Shown here in pieces: positions 58,252 through 64,000 of a stretch of 64,000 nt of DNA. Within the stretch, counting starts at the first letter, position 1. The number at the start of each line of letters is the position of its first letter. The position numbers were made by a program, and so were the translations under genes. The DNA comes from Drosophila miranda (Eukaryota > Arthropoda > Insecta > Diptera > Drosophilidae), in assembly GCF_003369915.1 (NCBI RefSeq), contig NW_022881614.1:11119001-11183000 (forward strand), read 5' to 3'. The notes under the pieces are model-generated. The model was not told the origin of the DNA and did not search any database. It was given only the letters and a program-made list of their open reading frames with translations.

Positions 58252-60078
58252 TAAACTGCCTTAATGAGATTCATTTGTCTGCATTATTGCATTTTCTAGC
58301 TGGCTGAAAGATAGAATATTTCTATACTTCGCTTGTGCCCAGGATTAATCAGATTACTTCAAAACAACTGCTGCTAAATTTTCAAAGTTTTAATAGCCTG
58401 CAACTGACTTTCTTTCAAACAAAACTTGAATTTTTAACTGATTTGATTTTAAGCAAACTAATAACAGTGTGACCGTAAAGCATGTGCACGTAGTCACATT
58501 CTGCGGAGATAAATATATGCGATCTAGCTCCCATCACTAAGTGGGACCACATACTTAAGCACAAACTTTACCAAAAATACCATCAAAGCTCGCTACAATT
58601 TCGCTCCCGCATTTGTTGTTGACAATACAGCGTTCCGTCGTCTTGTTGTCTCTCTGGCTGTTATCGAAAAATTCCATTTAATTAAATTGATTAAGTTTTA
58701 AAGCGTATAAATATTCTACAGACAGCTGTAGCAAAGTGAACTTCCGTTAAGTGGGGAAAATAACCCGAAATTTGAACCACAATTTTCATAACTTGCGAAA
58801 ACGTGCGCTTACGTCGGTTTGCGTGTGAGAGAGTGTGTGTGGTGAATTCTCCCACATACCCCCCTGCAACCGCCCACCACTCTCGGTTCGGTCAGCGCGC
58901 AAAACGTAAATTTCACTGCAAATAAATTGCTTTGCTCTTATCTCGAGGCGCGCGCGCTCGCATCATGAGTATGAGTATGTGTTTATGTGTGTGTGCAAGG
59001 GAATGTTGTTAATTAATTTACAAAAGTCGGTCCTTCTGCTCCCCTCAGTGCAATATCCCCCATATCTACTATATATGTGTTGTTGGTCCAATAACAGATA
59101 AAACGTTGAGAAACGAGAGCACCCCCAATCGGAAGTGTGACCTTACAACAATAACAACATAACTACCGTTGCCGTTGGATTGCATTCGGGGCAGCCGCCC
59201 AACCACCCAACCTCTCCTCCCTAAGCTTCTGGCTTAGAAAACGAAAGTAAAGTTATTTTTCATGTACAAAGTAAACAGTCACTCTGAGTACGCCAAGAGA
59301 GAGGAAAACAGAAAGAGCACCAGAGAGCGCCAGAGAGCGAGGGGACTTGAACACTTGGCCTTGAACTTGTGCGGGCGGTAAGTTGAATTCAGTTTTTTTG
59401 CCTCGTCTTCTTCGTCTTCTTTTTCGTTGCATTTCTTGTAAGTTGTAAGTTGCATTTGTAAAAGTGGGCTTTCCAGTTTCCCCCCGCTTGCCGCTGACTT
59501 TCTCCTGCCCTCTTTTATTGTTGTTCTGCGTAAACTTCTCTTTTGAGCTTAATAGATTTGTTGTTGGTTTAACCAAATGCAGCATAGAATTAAGTGAATG
59601 TCGCTGTGGCTGTCGTTGTCTTTGTCCCCCCTTCTCCATTCTTTCCTCTGCTATTGCGCTCTCTCTTGATGAGTCTCAATGAGCGAAGAGGCGACAGCAA
59701 TTGATAGCGGGAGCTTACACTAAAGTCCCGGGCATTGCCTCCCATTCGCCTTTCTTTTACTCCCACTCCAGCCCTTGCACACTGAGAGAAACCAGAATTA
59801 GATAATATATAATATTAAATCATTAAAATACATACCTCTCAATGGGAGTAAAAAAACCCCCGCAAAATATCGTGTAATAAATCTGGGGATTTTTCGATTT
59901 CGTTAATTTATTTCCATTGAAATATTTCCATGCAAAAGATTCAGCGTAGAATTTCCATTATGCATGAGGAAAATCTTTTACCCAATCAAGTTTTAAAATT
60001 GACTTCAAGTTCTGCGGTGCTAATCATGTAAGCATGCCTGGAAATATTTCCTAGAAGTTCAGGTCTATTCTTTAGGGG
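58252..60078. other. Promoter-like non-coding region left of the BEL element
   Basis: A motif 1 element in minus orientation (58465-58475) and 5'-UTR-like GT/CT-rich DNA to 59.3 kb suggest a transcription start for a gene partly outside the window. No coding exon is recognised. The minus-strand frame at 59253-59639 is Lys/Arg/Gln-rich without family signs. Confidence 0.35.
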
Positions 60079-60450
60079 TGTTCGGAGCAGAACCCAGCCG
60101 ATTAGCTGCTTGCCAATAGCACCTAATTCTTGGCCCTCAGCCGCTTATTTTGTTTGTTACTTATGTCTATGTCACTCATTTGTTTGTTAAAGCTTTGCGC
60201 TTGCTTGCCCTGCTAAACGCCCTCTGCCAGCTCGCTCTTCGCTATCTCCGCTTTGCGTCTGCCTACCGACGTCGGCCGAGCGAAGCTGCGCTTAGCGATC
60301 GGAGCGGCAATGTAAAGGGCAGGCAAGCCACACTTGCAATTTGGATGTCACGCATTAAAGAACATATCGTAATTTTATTTCTGCGCCGAGGTTTTATTTA
60401 ATTCGAAATAATTAGTCGGCCGATTGGGGATAAAAAACATTATCTCCACA
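60079..60450 (+). repeat. Left LTR of the BEL element
   Basis: 372 bp, TG...CA. Its short 83-codon open frame is not a gene. Confidence 0.9.
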
Positions 60451-60824
60451 TAAAATTTGGTGACCCCGACGTGATCTCTGAGTTGCAGTGTCAATTAATA
60501 ATCATTCGCGATCGACAATCGTTAGCCCTAGCAAATTTTCGGCGGTTAAGCACAATTCGGTGCTAAAACACACTTACATACACCTACATACACGCATTGC
60601 TGGCTATTAATTTCTCTGTCGCGACAATTCGGTCAGTGCAGTGCGGTAGGCAGTGCAGCGAACTCACTAATACACACAAGCGGAGTACAAAGCGGAATCG
60701 GACAGCTCGCACAGCCGCACAGCTAAAGGCATTAGCTGTAATCCCTTTGCTTTCGGTTCCCACGTTTATACGTATACAGGGTGTCTTTTTCGGTCGTGCT
60801 GAGTGACTCTTTTAAAACCTCAAC

Positions 60825-63185
60825 ATGGCAGCACCTGAGCCTACCAATGTCGCGAACGCAGCAATGCCGAGTGATGTAGATTTCTACAAGCACAAGGCCG
60901 AGTCCATCGCGCGCCAACTAAAGGCCATGGATCGCTTTCTCACCAAGGAAGAGCTTGCCGAGTTAGATGAGGCAGAACTTCAAGCTCGCTTAAACAAAAT
61001 CGAGCGAAAGAATGCGGATTTCGATGCCGCTCAAACGAGCCTTGAAAGGCTGGATTTCCTGCAGTTAGCCCATGATGTCCGGCTGGACTTTTCGAATGTT
61101 CATGTCAAGGTTAGGTCCAGGCTGTCGCGGGAGTTGATGGCTGCTCGCACGGTAAATGTTGCCAATTCAACGGCTCGGCATACTCTCGAGGGGAATTCGT
61201 CGTTGTTCGCCTATAATAGTATAGGCCGTTCTCGAATGCCCGAGTTGCAGCTTCCGCGATTCGGGGGGAACTACATGGATTGGCCAGAATTCCACTCGAT
61301 GTTCTCGACAATGGTGCACAAAGACCATCGTATACCAATCATCGAAAAATTCCAATATCTTCGTGGATGTCTAGATGGTGCTGCGCTGGATACGATTCAT
61401 TCCTTGGAACTTTCTGAGGAGAATTACGACAAGGCGTTGACTTTGCTAATGTTGCGATTCGATAATAAACTGTTACATTTTCAGGCACACGTCAAGGCTA
61501 TTTTCGGGCTGCAAGGGGTGGAGAAGGGCTCAGCTATCGGCTTGCGCGCGCTCAGCGACAAAATCAATTCGCACTTGCGTGCACTTCAGACCTTGGCGAC
61601 CCCGCAGGAGATTTCGGATGGGTTGCTGATCTTCATCATAGGCACGAAACTGGACCACAAAACAAAGGAGAAATGGGAAGAGAACTTGCCGACGTCAGGA
61701 TTGCCTCGGTGGTCAAGCATGGCCTCATTTTTGGAAGCGAGATGTCGGATGCTGGAGAATTTGGGATCAGCCATGGCAACAAGTCCTAGTCAACAGGTGG
61801 GAGAAGACAATCCTGTCACCCTTATCACCTCCAGTAACGACCATCCTAACCCCATATGTAACCATTGCAATTCCTCCGAGCATTACATATCTAGATGTCA
61901 GGCATTCCTGAATCTCTCTGCGTTTGAACGATACAAAGAAGCAAAGAAGAGCCGCTTGTGTTTGAACTGCCTCAACAAAGGCCATGAATTGCAGAGGTGC
62001 AGGTCAGGACTTTGCAGGCATTGCCAGGCCAAACATCACACGCTACTCCACATTCCATCGGGAACTGGTGCTTCATCTTCCTCTTCACCGGCCGAGGAAT
62101 CGATCCAGCAAGAGGCCGCGACTGTGCTTCTAGCAAGCGGGTGTTCTAGCCCTCCCCCCTCGATCCAGAAATCTCAGCCTAGCCAGAACGTGTTGCTACC
62201 TACTGCCCTCGTCCATGTAACAGATCGTTATGGAGCACTTATCCCATGTCGTGCCATTTTGGATTCTGCATCACAGGCAAACTTTGTAACATCTAGACTT
62301 GCTGATCAGTTGCAGTTGGATCATTGCTCGTCTTATGTTCACATCTCTGGAATCGGAGATTCCATTCTACCTTCGAGCAAGTCTGTACATATAGTTGTAC
62401 AATCCCAGGACGCAAGCTATCGAGCTTCCTTCGCTGCAATTGTCACGAACTCAATTACGGAAATGCAGCCTAACTTCGGCGTAGACGCAAAGGATTGGCC
62501 AATGCCGAATAATCTAAAACTAGCTGATCCTAATTTCTCCAAGCCCCAACGTATCGATCTGTTGATAGGTTCTGGTTTGTTCTTCGATTTAATGTGCGTC
62601 GGACAGATTCGACTATCAGCCCAATTGCCAACATTGCAGGAGACTAAACTTGGTTGGATAGTATCAGGAAGCATTGATAGCTCGGAGAATAAGCGTGCAG
62701 CTTTAGCCGCTTTTGAAAATTCCTCGTGCATCTCTATTGACGATTTTCGACCCACAACGCTGGAGTACCAAAACTTAGAGCAGCAATGCAGGAAGCAGCT
62801 GCTCGAGTGCCAGGTGCAAGTGGAAAAACTGCGATCGGAGAATCAGGAACTGCAGCGCGAACTTTTCCATATATTAAAAACCTACATATCCACGCCAAAT
62901 GAAATTCAACTTTCAACAGTTTCTACATTGCCAAATTTCCTGCCATTCTATGCAATTACAGAGGTTCCCGATGATCAAGACGTAGTCACGACAAGCCGCC
63001 TTCGTAAAGAAGCGCCGATTGCTGCGTTCGACGATCATCCCAGCGTAGCCGCCAGCTGCGCCCAAGCAAGCATCTTCAAGAGGGCCGTTGGAAAAATAGC
63101 GGTTCTGCCCCTTCAGGATGGATCTGTTGAAAGCCTTTGCCTTCCAACGGGGGGTGAATGTTCGGAGCAGAACCCAGCCGATTAG
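60825..63185 (+). CDS. BEL-type gag-protease ORF fused to a coiled-coil segment and the polyprotein end
   Basis: 786 codons without interruption. Order: N-terminal helical region, gag core (ELQLPRFGGNYMDWPEFHSMF, typical of BEL/Pao), and zinc knuckles from about residue 346 (CNHCNSSEHYISRC, CLNCLNKGHELQRC, CRHCQAKHH). Then comes the A17-type protease (CRAILDSASQANFVTSRLA, about residue 470) and the post-protease QETKLGWIVSGS. Instead of the RT region, about 105 residues follow (from about residue 638) with a leucine-zipper-like stretch (CQVQVEKLRSENQELQREL). The frame then rejoins a typical BEL polyprotein C-terminus (FKRAVGKIAVLP...LPTGGECS) and ends in the right LTR. It is a mobile-element protein, not a host gene. 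Confidence 0.88.
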   Translation: MAAPEPTNVANAAMPSDVDFYKHKAESIARQLKAMDRFLTKEELAELDEAELQARLNKIERKNADFDAAQTSLERLDFLQLAHDVRLDFSNVHVKVRSRLSRELMAARTVNVANSTARHTLEGNSSLFAYNSIGRSRMPELQLPRFGGNYMDWPEFHSMFSTMVHKDHRIPIIEKFQYLRGCLDGAALDTIHSLELSEENYDKALTLLMLRFDNKLLHFQAHVKAIFGLQGVEKGSAIGLRALSDKINSHLRALQTLATPQEISDGLLIFIIGTKLDHKTKEKWEENLPTSGLPRWSSMASFLEARCRMLENLGSAMATSPSQQVGEDNPVTLITSSNDHPNPICNHCNSSEHYISRCQAFLNLSAFERYKEAKKSRLCLNCLNKGHELQRCRSGLCRHCQAKHHTLLHIPSGTGASSSSSPAEESIQQEAATVLLASGCSSPPPSIQKSQPSQNVLLPTALVHVTDRYGALIPCRAILDSASQANFVTSRLADQLQLDHCSSYVHISGIGDSILPSSKSVHIVVQSQDASYRASFAAIVTNSITEMQPNFGVDAKDWPMPNNLKLADPNFSKPQRIDLLIGSGLFFDLMCVGQIRLSAQLPTLQETKLGWIVSGSIDSSENKRAALAAFENSSCISIDDFRPTTLEYQNLEQQCRKQLLECQVQVEKLRSENQELQRELFHILKTYISTPNEIQLSTVSTLPNFLPFYAITEVPDDQDVVTTSRLRKEAPIAAFDDHPSVAASCAQASIFKRAVGKIAVLPLQDGSVESLCLPTGGECSEQNPAD

Positions 63186-63529
63186 CTGCTTGCCAATAGC
63201 CCCTAATTCTTGGCCCTCAGCCGCTTATTTTGTTTGTTACTTATGTCTATGTCACTCATTTGTTTGTTAAAGCTTTGCGCTTGCTTGCCCTGCTAAACGC
63301 CCTCTGCCAGCTCGCTCTTCGCTATCTCCGCTTTGCGTCTGCCTACCGACGTCGGCCGAGCGAAGCTGCGCTTAGCGATCGGAGCGGCAATGTAAAGGGC
63401 AGGCAAGCCACACTTGCAATTTGGATGTCACGCATTAAAGAACATATCGTAATTTTATTTCTGCGCCGAGTTTTATTTAATTCGAAATAATTAGTCGGCC
63501 GATTGGGGATAAAAAACATTATCTCCACA
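63159..63529 (+). repeat. Right LTR of the BEL element
   Basis: 371 bp. The long ORF ends 27 bases inside it. Confidence 0.9.
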
Positions 63530-63534
63530 AGGGG

Positions 63535-64000
63535 TATATGTGTTTAAAGAACGGAGGAAGCCTTCAAAGTGAAAGATCTAAGATCAGTAAGGAAATGTGA
63601 GGAACGGAACACAACTGCACCGAAATCGGCTGTATATTGTATAGTATATATAGTATATATATACACTTGATCGTAATAATAGGTACACGTTGAAGCTTTT
63701 CATTAATAATTAGTTTTGTCGTACTTTAAGTGTTGAAAACCAAATTTTTTTTGTTATGTTTTATTTGTCAATTTATTGCAGTTCCGTGACAAAAAAATGA
63801 AGCAGGGAAACCGCCGAATTCTTTCAAGAGGCGATGCAGTTACTGCACCGTCAAGTGGCCCGTGTGAAACCAGCAGAAGGCTGTTACGCGCGGATCCCAG
63901 GCAAAACGCAGCCCTCCTCCCGCCCAACGGACCGAGGGGCGCTGCCGCATGACGCACGGTGCGTAGTCGAACCGAACGCGAACATTCAAGAAAGATAGCT
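63535..64000. other. Right edge, possible untranslated exon
   Basis: After a good acceptor (TTTGTCAATTTATTGCAG, ending 63780) there is GC-richer DNA with an ATG frame of 51 codons (MKQGNRRILSRGD, from 63798) ending at about 63953. It could be a 5' UTR exon of a gene continuing to the right. No family resemblance is seen. Confidence 0.25.

Larger units (their letters stand above)
60074..63534 (+). mobile_element. BEL/Pao LTR retrotransposon, young, internally deleted
   Basis: LTRs 60079-60450 (372 bp) and 63159-63529 (371 bp) begin TGTTCGGAGCAG and end TATCTCCACA. They differ by one substitution and one base indel in the part I compared, so insertion is recent. The target duplication is AGGGG at 60074-60078 and 63530-63534. 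After the left LTR, TGGTGACCCCGACGTGAT (60458-60475) is a BEL-type primer-binding site. The single long ORF covers gag and protease. RT, RNase H and integrase are absent, so it must rely on a partner element. Confidence 0.93.

Noticed and set aside
59253..59639. Minus-strand ORF of 128 codons
   Set aside because: Lys/Arg/Gln-rich product of CT-rich promoter-like DNA; no partner exon or homology that I recognise.
60150..60401. 83-codon ORF in the left BEL LTR (and its partner in the right LTR)
   Set aside because: Non-coding LTR sequence; the frame ends shift with a 1-bp indel between LTRs.

Overview
The window is insect nuclear DNA, almost certainly Drosophila. The anchor is even-skipped (eve) at about 38.3-39.75 kb on the minus strand. 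It has its 5' stripe 2 and stripe 3+7 enhancers in the expected order, and upstream genes that fit D. melanogaster cytology 46C: a WDR89-like gene, eIF3j, a PRA1 gene and Pal1. Eve differs from the melanogaster protein (361 aa here against 376 aa) and its enhancers are diverged but collinear, so the species lies outside the melanogaster subgroup. An obscura-group fly is plausible but not proven from sequence alone.

Layout, left to right. 0.1-3.6 kb: a Spatzle-family cytokine gene (minus), missing only its first coding exon. 3.6-28.4 kb: a complete six-exon USP31/USP43-type deubiquitinase (minus, 1,271 aa). Its 19.3-kb first intron holds an 884-bp tandem duplication, a decayed copia-type element (10.64-15.47 kb), a decayed Ty3/gypsy element (17.45-21.37 kb) and an INE-1/DINE-like repeat (24.1-25.2 kb). 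28.4-38.3 kb: the eve 3' regulatory domain. It has a cluster of Bicoid-type sites, a GAGA-rich Polycomb-element candidate, one DINE-like insertion and an orphan exon-like ORF. 38.3-46.7 kb: eve, its promoter and upstream enhancers, then an AT-rich boundary with local duplications. 46.7-48.1 kb: WDR89-like (minus). 48.9-50.2 kb: eIF3j (minus). 51.5-52.2 kb: PRA1 family (plus). 52.6-55.1 kb: Pal1 (minus), with an exon for a PAM-like cytosolic tail. 55.35-55.8 kb: PDRG1-like prefoldin subunit (plus), head-to-head with Pal1. 56.05-58.25 kb: two DINE-like repeats in head-to-tail tandem. 58.25-64 kb: non-coding DNA, interrupted by a young BEL/Pao element (60.08-63.53 kb, TSD agggg) that keeps gag and protease, lacks RT/RNase H/integrase, and carries an unexplained in-frame coiled-coil segment.

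The genes are independent eukaryotic units. Recurrent promoter logic is visible: Ohler motif 1 (M1BP) elements mark the USP, eIF3j and Pal1/PDRG1 promoters, while eve has a TATA box and GAGA tracts. The most notable points are: (1) eve is followed on its 3' side by the USP gene, where melanogaster has TER94, implying a rearrangement at the edge of the eve domain with exon-like and hairpin debris there; (2) the chimeric BEL ORF; (3) the Pal1 tail choice, where the stop codon lies inside a splice donor; (4) a duplication-plus-insert between the stripe 2 and stripe 3+7 enhancers. Gene models are hand-spliced and need transcript confirmation.
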